Part shown: positions 45,182-53,804 of the stretch, one piece after another
Numbering within the stretch: the first letter of the stretch is position 1
How the letters are laid out: every line of letters starts with the position of its first letter
DNA from: Candidatus Sericytochromatia bacterium
Lineage (GTDB): Bacteria; Cyanobacteriota; Sericytochromatia; UBA7694
DNA: 64,000 bases
Direction of reading: 5' to 3'
Assembly (NCBI GenBank): GCA_018780035.1
Contig: JADMKE010000024.1
Location: forward strand, 62,001-126,000
Notes under the pieces: generated by a model
The model's input: the letters and a program-made list of their open reading frames with translations, nothing else
Told to the model about the DNA's origin: nothing
The model's database searches: none
Program-made: the position numbers and the translations under genes

Positions 45182-45344
45182 GGATTCACTCCCCGTTTGT
45201 GCTTTTTTTTCCGTTGTTGGGTCCTCATTATCCCCCATTCTAGGGACTTTCAGAAAAAAATGGTAGACTGAAACACTTCTTTCCCCACCTGCAAAATCCA
45301 GTTTTGGGTATCTATTGGGGTAGAAATTCTAGGAGGTCAAGGCA

Positions 45345-47072
45345 TTGGATATTCTCTCGCTCATGGAAGTAATTATTGGATTTCTATGGGGGCCGTGGAC
45401 ATTCTTTGTCTTGATGGGCACAGGAATTCTCTTCACAATCTGGACAAAATTTATCCAGTTTCGCGCAGTCACCCACGGGGTGACGGTCATTCGGGGGGTT
45501 TATGACAGCCCCGATGATCCAGGTGCGATTAACCACTTTCAAGCCCTGTCGGCGGCCCTGTCGGCCACAGTTGGGCTCGGCAATATTGGCGGGGTAGCCA
45601 TGGCGATTGCCTTGGGCGGTCCCGGTTCGCTGTTTTGGATGTGGGTAGTGGGTTTTCTCGGCATGGCCATCAAGACAGTCGAAGTCACTCTGGCTCTCAT
45701 GTACCGCAATACCGACAATCCCGATGACCCCCACGGGGGGGCGATGTGGGTGATCGACAAAACCCTCGGCAAACACGACGATTGGCGCAAAGTTGTAGGC
45801 CGAATTCTGGCTTATTTTTTCTGTTGCACCCTCTTAATTTCCACCATGACCGGTGGCAATATGTTCCAGTCTTGGAATGTGGGTGAAATTCTCAATGTCT
45901 ATTTTGGTGTGCCCCAGATTGCCACTGGCATCGTTCTGGCTCTTGTGGTGGGCGCGGTCATTATTGGTGGAATCAAACGCATAGGTGACGTGGCAGAGAA
46001 AATTGTCCCGCTGATGTGTGGCATGTACATCCTCTCGGGGCTGGCTGTGTTGGCAATCAATATCGACAAAATCCCTTCCATGTTTATGTTGATCATTCAA
46101 TCGGCGTTTACACCCGTGGCCGCAGGCGGCGCTTTTGTGGGCGTTGGCGTCTATGCCGCCTTTGAAATGGGTCTGCAACGGGCGCTTTTCTCCAATGAAG
46201 CCGGTCAAGGTTCTGCCCCGATTGCCCACTCCGCGGCCAAAACCGATGAAGCCTCTCGCGAAGGCGTTGTGGCAGGTCTGGAGCCTTTTATCGACACCTT
46301 GATGATCTGTACTCTCACTGCGATGGTGATATTGTGTACCGGCACTTGGAATCGCTCTGCGATTGGCGAAATCAAAGGTCCTGTGGCGATTGTACAGTCG
46401 GAAGGCAAAGCCAAATTGGAGGCCCCCACCTCCGTTAAATCCCTGCCCGAGTTGCCCAGTTGGGAAAAATGGCAGCCGGGTTCGCAGGTTTTTATTTTGG
46501 CGGATGCAGCTGATGCCAAGACCGGTGAAAAGAAACGCGTCAAAATTTATGGTGCGATCAAAGCCGGTGCCACGGCAGGTCAAGACCACATCGAATGGGG
46601 GGAAGTCCCTGCCGGTGCGGTGTTAACCAAAAAAGCCAATGGCCAGATCGATCAAAGTGTCTTCCGCAATTTTGTGGGAGCCAGTTTGACGGGGCATGCC
46701 TTTGACCGGGCCTTTCCGGGGCTGGGAAAATGGTTGGTGACTGCCGCCGCCCTGCTCTTTGCCATTTCAACCATGATCTCTTGGAGCTATTATGGCGAAC
46801 AGGGTATCATTTTTATGTTTAACGGCAAAGGGGTGTTGATCTACAAAGGGGTTTTCCTCTTGGGGGCCTTAATTGCCCCCGTCATGATCAGTACCGATCG
46901 TGAGTTGGGGATTTTGGCGGATTTTGGCACAGGCTGGATGCTTTGGGCCAATATCCCGATTCTTCTCAGCATGGGCTATTTGGCGGTGAATGATCTCGAT
47001 GGCTATTTCAAGAAATTGAAGGCTGGAGAGTTTAAGGCCCACAGGCCGATTAATCCGTTTACCAAGCAATAA
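45345..47072 (+). CDS. AGCS-family amino acid:cation symporter
   Basis: A 575-residue alanine/glycine:cation symporter (AgcS/DagA/AlsT type) of the inner membrane, with about 11 membrane segments. The family signature is LSAALSATVGLGNIGGVAMA, followed by FEMGLQRALFSNEAGQGSAP. It starts at TTG, 7 nt after a perfect AGGAGGT. Between two transmembrane segments, residues about 345-440, there is a soluble insertion with WEKWQPGSQVFILADAADAK and HIEWGEVPAGAV. Many family members lack this loop, which probably faces the periplasm. A strong terminator follows. Confidence 0.93.
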   Translation: MDILSLMEVIIGFLWGPWTFFVLMGTGILFTIWTKFIQFRAVTHGVTVIRGVYDSPDDPGAINHFQALSAALSATVGLGNIGGVAMAIALGGPGSLFWMWVVGFLGMAIKTVEVTLALMYRNTDNPDDPHGGAMWVIDKTLGKHDDWRKVVGRILAYFFCCTLLISTMTGGNMFQSWNVGEILNVYFGVPQIATGIVLALVVGAVIIGGIKRIGDVAEKIVPLMCGMYILSGLAVLAINIDKIPSMFMLIIQSAFTPVAAGGAFVGVGVYAAFEMGLQRALFSNEAGQGSAPIAHSAAKTDEASREGVVAGLEPFIDTLMICTLTAMVILCTGTWNRSAIGEIKGPVAIVQSEGKAKLEAPTSVKSLPELPSWEKWQPGSQVFILADAADAKTGEKKRVKIYGAIKAGATAGQDHIEWGEVPAGAVLTKKANGQIDQSVFRNFVGASLTGHAFDRAFPGLGKWLVTAAALLFAISTMISWSYYGEQGIIFMFNGKGVLIYKGVFLLGALIAPVMISTDRELGILADFGTGWMLWANIPILLSMGYLAVNDLDGYFKKLKAGEFKAHRPINPFTKQ

Positions 47073-47094
47073 CCTCTGCGTTATTTTATGCGGA

Positions 47095-47127
47095 CTGGGG
47101 GCCGTTGAAATTTTCAACGGCCCCCAG
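47095..47127 (+). terminator. Strong hairpin terminator after the AGCS symporter
   Basis: CTGGGGGCCGTTGAAA pairs perfectly with TTTCAACGGCCCCCAG (16 bp, minimal loop), and a T-run (GAACTTTTTT) follows. This is a classic Rho-independent terminator for the plus strand. Confidence 0.9.
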
Positions 47128-47550
47128 GAACTTTTTTGGCTTGGGTGGGTCTTAGAACCTGAAACCCGATGACGAAAAGAGCGGGCTTCGATTATACTAA
47201 AAGCATTGCTCTACATTGGATTCACACCCTTCACCTAAGCGTTGAAACACGCTTTCAGCTTCATTCTGAAATTAATCTCCTTTTAACAAAACCCCCACAC
47301 ACTTAATTTTCTGTTAATTTTATTAAAGCTGTGACGGCAGACTTAATCTTTTAATAAAGGTATGATATACTCCTAAGGGTAAATTGAAAGTGAAAACCCC
47401 CCAGTAATGCACGTAATTCCTAGACTACAGCAGCATAAACAGCATAAAACTCACCCTGATAACCCTTCGGGCATGTGGTTGAAGTCACTGAGGCTGCCAC
47501 CCTTGTTACAGCATGATGGATCTATCAACAACGAAGAATGGAATGCAGAG
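47128..47550 (+). promoter_or_regulatory. Long spacer and leader before murA
   Basis: About 420 nt without a confident gene. It holds a short hairpin (AAGCG...CGCTT near 47237-47254), an AT-rich stretch from 47270, and a -10 candidate TATACT at 47366-47371 beside TATGAT at 47361. The murA frame is open from an ATG at 47407, but residues coded by 47407-47550 have no family match and no ribosome-binding site. It may be an untranslated leader or a short N-terminal extension. Confidence 0.45.
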
Positions 47551-48855
47551 ATGAATTTGGATAGACTCAAAATCAACGGCGGCGTAGCACTCAATGGCCA
47601 TGTCACCATTAACGGGGCGAAAAATTCCGCATTGGTCCTGATGGCCGCTGCGATACTCGGTAGCGAAGAAGTTGTGCTCGAAAACGTGCCCCGTCTGGCT
47701 GACGTCGAAATCATGGTGGATGTTTTACGCAGTTTGGGTGCCCGTGCTCACTTCATTGAACACAATGTTTTGCTGATTGACCCCCGTCACATTGCCAATT
47801 CTGTCGCCCCTTATGACTTGGTTACAAAAATGCGCGCTTCTTTCTTCGTTCTCGGCCCCCTGGTTGGAAAACTGGGCCAAGCCAAGGTCTCTCTGCCCGG
47901 TGGATGTGCAATTGGTTCCCGCCCCGTCGATCTTCACCTCAAAGGCCTGGAAGCCATGGGCGCAGACATTGTGCTCGAACACGGTGATGTAATTGCCAAT
48001 GCGCCCCATTTGCGTGGCGCAGATATTTATCTCAATTTCCCCAGCGTGGGTGCCACTGAAAATATCATGATGGCCGCCTCTTTGGCCGATGGCACCACCA
48101 CCATTCGCAATGCTGCCCAAGAGCCCGAAATTGACGATTTGGCTCAGTTCTTGATCAGCATGGGGGCCCGTATCCAAGGAGCTGGCAGCGACACCATCGT
48201 GATCGAAGGCGTCAAAAAGCTCGACAAAGCCTCTACCTACCGCGTCATGCCCGACCGCATTGAAGCGGGTACGTTTATGATCGGTGCTGCCATGACCCGT
48301 GGCGATATCATCCTCGAAAAATGCCCGACCCATTCCCTGATGGCCCTGATCGGCAAAATGCGCGAATGCGGCGTTTTCTTTGACCAAATTGACGCCCAGA
48401 CCCTGCGCGTTTGCGGTCCTGCCAAAATTTTGGCCCGCGATGCCCGCACCATGCCTCATCCCGGCTTCCCCACCGACATTCAGGCCCAGTATGCGGCCAT
48501 GATGGCCATGGCCGAAGGCACCAGTTTGCTGACCGAAACCGTCTTCGAAAACCGCTTTATGTATGTCGATGAGCTGCAACGCATGGGTGCTCAGATTCGC
48601 ATCGAAGGCAATACCGCGATTATCAAAGGGCAGCCGATTTTGTCTGGCGCTCCTGTGATTGCCACTGATTTGCGCGCCGCTGCTGCGCTGGTACTGGCAG
48701 GTTTGGTGGCCGATGGTGAAACCCTCGTTGCCAACCTCTGCTACCTCGATCGTGGCTATGAATCTTTTGAACAAAAATTGGCCAATCTCGGCGCCCGCAT
48801 CTGCAGGATTGCGGTGAAAGCTGAAAAAAAGGAAGAAGTGCTGCTGACGATGTAA
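47551..48855 (+). CDS. murA: UDP-N-acetylglucosamine 1-carboxyvinyltransferase
   Basis: 434 residues from ATG 47551. It catalyses PEP addition to UDP-GlcNAc, the committed step of peptidoglycan synthesis in the cytoplasm. The N-terminus MNLDRLKINGGVALNGHVTI matches the family start. NGAKNSALVLMAAAIL is the substrate-binding region, and the catalytic Cys is present in SLPGGCAIGSRPVDLHLKGL. That Cys predicts fosfomycin sensitivity of the protein. It also has AGTFMIGAAMTRGDI and FPTDIQAQYAAMMAMAEG. The reading frame extends to 47407 (48 extra residues), which would be unusual. A terminator hairpin follows. Confidence 0.96.
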   Translation: MNLDRLKINGGVALNGHVTINGAKNSALVLMAAAILGSEEVVLENVPRLADVEIMVDVLRSLGARAHFIEHNVLLIDPRHIANSVAPYDLVTKMRASFFVLGPLVGKLGQAKVSLPGGCAIGSRPVDLHLKGLEAMGADIVLEHGDVIANAPHLRGADIYLNFPSVGATENIMMAASLADGTTTIRNAAQEPEIDDLAQFLISMGARIQGAGSDTIVIEGVKKLDKASTYRVMPDRIEAGTFMIGAAMTRGDIILEKCPTHSLMALIGKMRECGVFFDQIDAQTLRVCGPAKILARDARTMPHPGFPTDIQAQYAAMMAMAEGTSLLTETVFENRFMYVDELQRMGAQIRIEGNTAIIKGQPILSGAPVIATDLRAAAALVLAGLVADGETLVANLCYLDRGYESFEQKLANLGARICRIAVKAEKKEEVLLTM

Positions 48856-48892
48856 AACCCGTCTGAAGCAGAAACCGCCTTTTAGGTTTTCG

Positions 48893-48914
48893 GGCCCGAC
48901 AGAAATGTCGGGCC
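48893..48914 (+). terminator. Hairpin terminator after murA
   Basis: GGCCCGACA and TGTCGGGCC form a perfect 9-bp stem closed by a GAAA tetraloop, followed by TGTTTGTTTT. Typical Rho-independent terminator. Confidence 0.9.
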
Positions 48915-49061
48915 TGTTTGTTTTGGGGAAATATCTTGGTGCAGGCTCTTTTGTTTTGCTTGAAAGTGACTTGAATTTTCGGGTATTTCTGGGTAAACTT
49001 CTGAACTTAGTTGAATGTTTTCGGTTGAATGTTCTCGGTTAACATTCTGGGAGTATGAGCG

Positions 49062-51692
49062 ATGGTAAATGAGCTGAAATACTGGGTTTGGCGATTGCCC
49101 ATAGCGGGTCTGGCTTTGTCTTGTTTACTTTCGGGCTGTTTGGATAATATGCTCAATCTGCCTGCTCCGGTGCGCGTTCAGTGGGACTGTCTGAATGTAT
49201 CCGCGCAAACTCAAGTATCTGACGAAGAAGTTCTGCTGATTCGATTGATTAAAAACCAAGATCATCAGGCTTTAATTGCTTTGCTGGAGCGCTACCCAAA
49301 CCTACTCGAAAACAACCCCAACAAAATGTCTGCTTTGCATGTCGCAGCCTATTTTGGCAATCTCCCGGCCCTAAAAACAATCCTGGAAAAAGGGGGGGGC
49401 CATATTGATAGTGGCACATGTCAGGGAAATTCACCACTGCATTTTGCTGCTTTTTCGCTGCAAACCCAAGCAGTTACCTTTTTGCTGGCACAAGGGGCCA
49501 ATCCCCAAGTGGCCAATACAGCCGGAGATACCCCTTTGCACTTTGTCAGTGGGGTACCTGTGGAATGGCTTTATTTGAGCACCCAAACTGAATTTCCACT
49601 GAGCCTGATCGCTATGCCCGAAAAACTGCGTGCTGAATTGCTGCCAGTGCGAACAAGTTATGCCGATTTAAAGCAGGCCCAAAAGCAAATCATTGACACT
49701 TTATTACAGGCTGGCGTGCCTGTGGATATTAAAAACAAACAGGGACAAACGCCCCTGTTTTATGCGGCCATGTCGAAAGACGTTGAGGCCTTCAGGCAAT
49801 TGAATCTGGCCGATGGCTATATTCTTGCAAAGGACCAATCTAATCAGAGTTTGTTGCACCAATTGGCATTGGGCCCATTACCCTTGGAGACACTCCTCAA
49901 ATTGCCCAAAGATCCACGAAAATGGTCAGATGCTGCTATTTATCAGGCCAAGTCGGATCGAGAGAAGCCGTTGCTGACCTTGATTCAAGCCATGATCCAG
50001 TTGGGGGTTCCCTTCGACACAGGGGATCGCCAAGGCCTGCGCCCTTTACATATGGCTGCCCGAACAGGACAAGAAAGTATTCTGGCTCTGCTTTTGCAGG
50101 CTGGAGCCAATACAAATGCACCAGAAGATGGTGCCGACCCCTTGGCTCTGGCCAGTGCCGTTGGCGATCTGGCCGCTGTTCAAAGTCTGGTCAAAGCAGG
50201 TGCCCGTTTGAATTTCTTCTTAAAAGACAGTCATGCCTTGGCCGAGGCGGCCCGTTATGGCCATGAATCTGTGGTGGACTATTTACTCCAGCAAGGCTAC
50301 CGAATTGAGCTATCGGGGGTTTCTGCTTTAACTGCGGCTGTGACAGCCAATCAGGAAAATATGGTGAAACTGCTGTTACGCAGCGGGGCACAGATCAATT
50401 ACCAGTCTCCCCTTGCTGCCGCTTTCCAACAAAAAAACCTGGGTCTTGTGCAATTGCTTTTGGATGCTGGAGCTGATCCTCAAGGATTGGATCTCAACGG
50501 CAATGCTGCTTGGGCAGCCATATCCAATGACAATCCGCCTTTCGGTTTGCCCTCTATAGATCACAGTTTCTTTGACGAGGAAAAGCCCTCCCTGGATGCG
50601 GTGGCCTTTTTTCGGCAATTGCCGGTCAAACCTGTTTTGCGCTCCCAGAATGTCCAAGGAGAAACCCTCTTGCACACATGGCTCAAAGCCAATCAAGCTG
50701 TTTCATTGCTTGAGGCGGCAGGCCCTGTTTCAGATACGGTGAATCTGCCCAATCGAGAGGGCAATACGGTTCTGCAAGAGGCTGTCAAAGCCCAGAAACT
50801 GACTTGGGTCAAAGCCCTGCTCGCCCAAGGCGCAGATCTGAACTGGGCCAATAACCAGGGCGAAACGGCCTTGGACTTGGCGATTGCCGGTGGAGATGCT
50901 GAAATCTTGGACTATGTGGCTGGTTTGCCCGGCCAAAATTTGACTTTTCGCCAGCACAGCAGCGCCTATCTTCAGGCTCTGGCCAATGGCCACCTGACCA
51001 GTATCGAGAAATTAACCCAACAGGCAGATTGGGATTCCCTCTACCATGATAAAACAGGCAAATCGCTCTGGGGTTATTTCTTTGAAAAACAAAGCGGCCG
51101 ACTCTATAACAACACTTTGGCCTTACTCAATTTGCTCTTAAAAGCCGGCCTCAACCCGAATCAAGCGCTGGATCCAGAGGCAGGTACCCCTTTACATTTT
51201 TTATCTAAAAATGCTGATGTAGAAGGAGTCAAACGTGTCCTGGCAAAAGGAGCCGATCCCAACTTGAACATGCCTCACAATCCAGACAATAACCTGAGAG
51301 AAACCCCTTTACATATTGCTGTGAACAGCAACGCCCAGGCGGTGATTGACGAACTTTTACGTGCTAAGGCAGATCCGAGGATTCACAATGGCGAGGGCAA
51401 AACGGCCCTGCATCTCTGTGTGCAGGCAGGGCAGGCAGAGACCCTGCAAAAATTCTTGGCTGAGGGATGGAAACTGGATATCGCCGATTGGCAGGATCGG
51501 GGCCTGTTGTGGCAGGCTTTGGAGGCCGATCAAACCACTTTGCTGCCCACATTATTGGCCAAGATCCCACAAGCTCGAATGCTTAAGGACTTGAATCAGA
51601 ATCCCAAGATCTCAACCGCTTCGCTGGCACTTCTTAACCAGCAGCCTGCTCTCAAGGCCTTTTTAGAAACCTCTCAAAGGCCCCCATTATGA
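49062..51692 (+). CDS. Ankyrin-repeat lipoprotein (large)
   Basis: 876 residues; lipoprotein signal with lipobox SCLLSGC near residue 27. The mature protein is a long array of ankyrin repeats, with roughly 15 or more recognisable units such as SALHVAAYFGNLPALKTILE, SPLHFAAFSLQTQAVTFLLA, RPLHMAARTGQESILALLLQ, TPLHIAVNSNAQAVIDELLR and TALHLCVQAGQAETLQKFLA. It is anchored in a membrane and exposed to periplasm or outside, a less common location for ankyrin proteins. Protein-protein interaction is expected; the target is unknown. Its stop overlaps the start of the next ankyrin gene by 4 nt. Confidence 0.9.
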   Translation: MVNELKYWVWRLPIAGLALSCLLSGCLDNMLNLPAPVRVQWDCLNVSAQTQVSDEEVLLIRLIKNQDHQALIALLERYPNLLENNPNKMSALHVAAYFGNLPALKTILEKGGGHIDSGTCQGNSPLHFAAFSLQTQAVTFLLAQGANPQVANTAGDTPLHFVSGVPVEWLYLSTQTEFPLSLIAMPEKLRAELLPVRTSYADLKQAQKQIIDTLLQAGVPVDIKNKQGQTPLFYAAMSKDVEAFRQLNLADGYILAKDQSNQSLLHQLALGPLPLETLLKLPKDPRKWSDAAIYQAKSDREKPLLTLIQAMIQLGVPFDTGDRQGLRPLHMAARTGQESILALLLQAGANTNAPEDGADPLALASAVGDLAAVQSLVKAGARLNFFLKDSHALAEAARYGHESVVDYLLQQGYRIELSGVSALTAAVTANQENMVKLLLRSGAQINYQSPLAAAFQQKNLGLVQLLLDAGADPQGLDLNGNAAWAAISNDNPPFGLPSIDHSFFDEEKPSLDAVAFFRQLPVKPVLRSQNVQGETLLHTWLKANQAVSLLEAAGPVSDTVNLPNREGNTVLQEAVKAQKLTWVKALLAQGADLNWANNQGETALDLAIAGGDAEILDYVAGLPGQNLTFRQHSSAYLQALANGHLTSIEKLTQQADWDSLYHDKTGKSLWGYFFEKQSGRLYNNTLALLNLLLKAGLNPNQALDPEAGTPLHFLSKNADVEGVKRVLAKGADPNLNMPHNPDNNLRETPLHIAVNSNAQAVIDELLRAKADPRIHNGEGKTALHLCVQAGQAETLQKFLAEGWKLDIADWQDRGLLWQALEADQTTLLPTLLAKIPQARMLKDLNQNPKISTASLALLNQQPALKAFLETSQRPPL

Positions 51693-52816
51693 AGCGGATA
51701 TTCCTGACACTCATGACTTTGGGGCTCGGTGGGCTCAGTACAGCCTGTTCTTCAGAGATGCCTTTATCTGGCAAAGCATTGCTTTCTGCTGAGACGAATG
51801 TCTCTTGGGAGTTGCAGCAGGGAAACCGGGCTGTTTTAGCCGCTTGGTTGTCCGACGGGCATGGTCCCAACGATCAACTCGAAAATGGCGAAACACCTCT
51901 GATCTTGGCTATGAGTTCGCTTGAGCTGATGGCCGAATTGTTTAAACGGGGAGCAGACCCCAATCTTCCCAATGCCAAAGGCCAATACCCTCTCTGTCTG
52001 AGTGCAGAGAGCAATTTGAATGCCACCCGACTATTGCTCGAAACAGGGGCCAACCCCAATATTCGGCAATCAGATGGCCTGACCCCGCTCCAAGCTGCAC
52101 TGAAGGCCCACAATTACAACACGCTTGTGTTGCTGCTCGAAAAAGGGGCCCGCCCTGAGCCCGATCTAACAACAATAAGCAATTTTTTGAATTCTCCCCG
52201 CCTGGTACAATTGTTGCTGGACAAAGGCTGGGATATTCAGAGCCGGGATGCGGTTGGAAATTCGCTCTTGCATTTGACTCAAGATCTGAATCTGATTCAA
52301 CAGCTTTTACAAAAAGGCCTTTCCCCTCAGGTTGAGAATAGATTAGGAGAATCTCTGCTTTTTTCTCCTTCTTTGGAAAAAGTGAAATACCTCAAATCCT
52401 TGCCTGTAACTTATTCCATTCAGAATATCAAAGGGCAAACTCCTTTGCATCGGGCGATTGAGCATAAGCGTGTAGATTTGCTTCGCTATTGGGTCTCACA
52501 GGTTAAAACCTTACTCAATGCTGCCGATCAGGATGGCCAAAGCCCTTTACACTGGGCCGTCTTGGTCAAACATTTAGAGATGGTTCAACTGCTTTTGGAT
52601 CAGGGAGCTGATCCCAATCTGCATGATAAAGACCAGAATACTCCCCTGCTTTTGAGTATCCGCGCCAAAGACCAGGCCATTGCTGAAGCACTCTTAAATA
52701 AAGGAGCAGATGCCAAAATCCAGGATGCAACGGGACTTTCAACCATTGCATTGGCCAAAGCAGCCCAATTACAGGGGCTGATCCCCTTGCTCAAACAACA
52801 CGGTGCCACAGAATAA
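51689..52816 (+). CDS. Ankyrin-repeat lipoprotein (small)
   Basis: 375 residues; lipobox GLSTACS near residue 20. It has about nine ankyrin repeats, including TPLILAMSSLELMAELFKRG, TPLQAALKAHNYNTLVLLLE, TPLHRAIEHKRVDLLRYWVS, SPLHWAVLVKHLEMVQLLLD and TPLLLSIRAKDQAIAEALLN. It is coupled to the larger ankyrin lipoprotein by an ATGA overlap, so the two are made together and may interact. The shared repeat style suggests they arose by duplication. It ends 2 nt before the convergent acyltransferase-like gene. Confidence 0.9.
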   Translation: MKRIFLTLMTLGLGGLSTACSSEMPLSGKALLSAETNVSWELQQGNRAVLAAWLSDGHGPNDQLENGETPLILAMSSLELMAELFKRGADPNLPNAKGQYPLCLSAESNLNATRLLLETGANPNIRQSDGLTPLQAALKAHNYNTLVLLLEKGARPEPDLTTISNFLNSPRLVQLLLDKGWDIQSRDAVGNSLLHLTQDLNLIQQLLQKGLSPQVENRLGESLLFSPSLEKVKYLKSLPVTYSIQNIKGQTPLHRAIEHKRVDLLRYWVSQVKTLLNAADQDGQSPLHWAVLVKHLEMVQLLLDQGADPNLHDKDQNTPLLLSIRAKDQAIAEALLNKGADAKIQDATGLSTIALAKAAQLQGLIPLLKQHGATE

Positions 52817-52818
52817 GC

Positions 52819-53742
52819 CTATTTCCCCAGCAACGCCGCTCCCCGCAGCGCCAGTGCCCGCCAAGCCAAATCGCTGCAACGGCTGGCCCGAAAGAGATCC
52901 CAGAGCACGGCCCAACTGAGATCCGGGGAGCCGTAGAGGTAAACCGGCCGCCACCAGGGCCGAAATTTGGCCTTAAATTTAAACAGCCCTTCAGCGGAAT
53001 AGACGGGATCCAGGCTGCGTCCGGCCTGCTGCAAAAGAGATTCTTTGAGGTTTTGGGGCGGAAGCAGGGGATAAAAGGGCACCTCACCCAGGCTCCAGTA
53101 GGCATATCCCTCCGCTTGCAAGCGCAGAAAAACCGCTTCAAGCAAGGCCGCCATCATGCCCACAGGGGCATCGGGTCTGCGTAACATTTGCTCAGTGTGC
53201 CAAGTTTGCTGACCCGATCGGCTCAAGCTGATCAGACCCAACAATTGGCCTGCCTCAGATTCAAAACCCATCAGCCTAAGCGGGGCCTTGCCTGAGTGGC
53301 GGTAGAGATGTCTGAGCTGCACTGGATAACGTGTTAAGACCCGTTCACAAAGTTGCAAAACCTGGGTTTGAGCGCTGTTTGAAAAAGGGGAGATTTCTAT
53401 CACCCGCCCGTGGCGGTTTCCCCTGCGAATCAAAGCGCGGATTTTTTTACGCTCAAAATGATCTCCCTGCAAATCCAGCAGAGCTTCGCGGCCCGAGCAG
53501 AGACTTTGACCTGACTGCCTGTGTTTTAAGGCTCCGATCAAAGCGGGTGGGCAGCCACGCAAGACAAAACCCTCTGGCGCCAATTGAGAGAGGCTGTGTA
53601 CCAAGTCTTGGACCGAAGCTGTCGCCTGGGGAGGCAGATCGGCAAAGGGCAACCACAGGCGCTTGGCATTGGGCAAATGAATGCGCTCAAAGACAGGTTC
53701 TGGTCGTTCTTGGGCCGGGGCCATGATCCAACTCAGGGGCAA
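52819..53742 (-). CDS. MprF C-terminal-like (DUF2156) acyltransferase domain protein
   Basis: 307 residues from the TTG at 53742. The body matches the catalytic C-terminal domain of phosphatidylglycerol lysyltransferases (GNAT-like): EISPFSNSAQTQVLQLCERV, GLISLSRSGQQTWHTEQMLR, DAPVGMMAALLEAVFLRLQA, YAYWSLGEVPF and EGLFKFKAKFRPWWRPVYLY. There is no membrane-spanning flippase part, so it would work as a stand-alone aminoacyl-tRNA-dependent or other acyl transferase. The frame stays open upstream to 53808, where a CTG overlaps the glmM stop and has AAGGGAG 5 nt before it. That may be the true start, adding 22 residues. Confidence 0.82.
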   Translation of the reverse strand: MPLSWIMAPAQERPEPVFERIHLPNAKRLWLPFADLPPQATASVQDLVHSLSQLAPEGFVLRGCPPALIGALKHRQSGQSLCSGREALLDLQGDHFERKKIRALIRRGNRHGRVIEISPFSNSAQTQVLQLCERVLTRYPVQLRHLYRHSGKAPLRLMGFESEAGQLLGLISLSRSGQQTWHTEQMLRRPDAPVGMMAALLEAVFLRLQAEGYAYWSLGEVPFYPLLPPQNLKESLLQQAGRSLDPVYSAEGLFKFKAKFRPWWRPVYLYGSPDLSWAVLWDLFRASRCSDLAWRALALRGAALLGK

Positions 53743-53804
53743 AAAAGTGCAATCAGCATCTCTTTCGGAGTGCCAAATGCGCTCTTGAAAGGCTTGTACG
53801 GGGC

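Noticed and set aside
47237..47254. AAGCG...CGCTT hairpin in the murA spacer considered as a terminator or RNA gene
   Set aside because: The 5-bp stem is too weak and has no T-run; it is noted only as part of the leader region.
47725..48774. Minus-strand frame of about 350 codons opposite murA
   Set aside because: It is the antisense shadow of a well-identified essential gene, with no ribosome-binding site and no recognisable motif.
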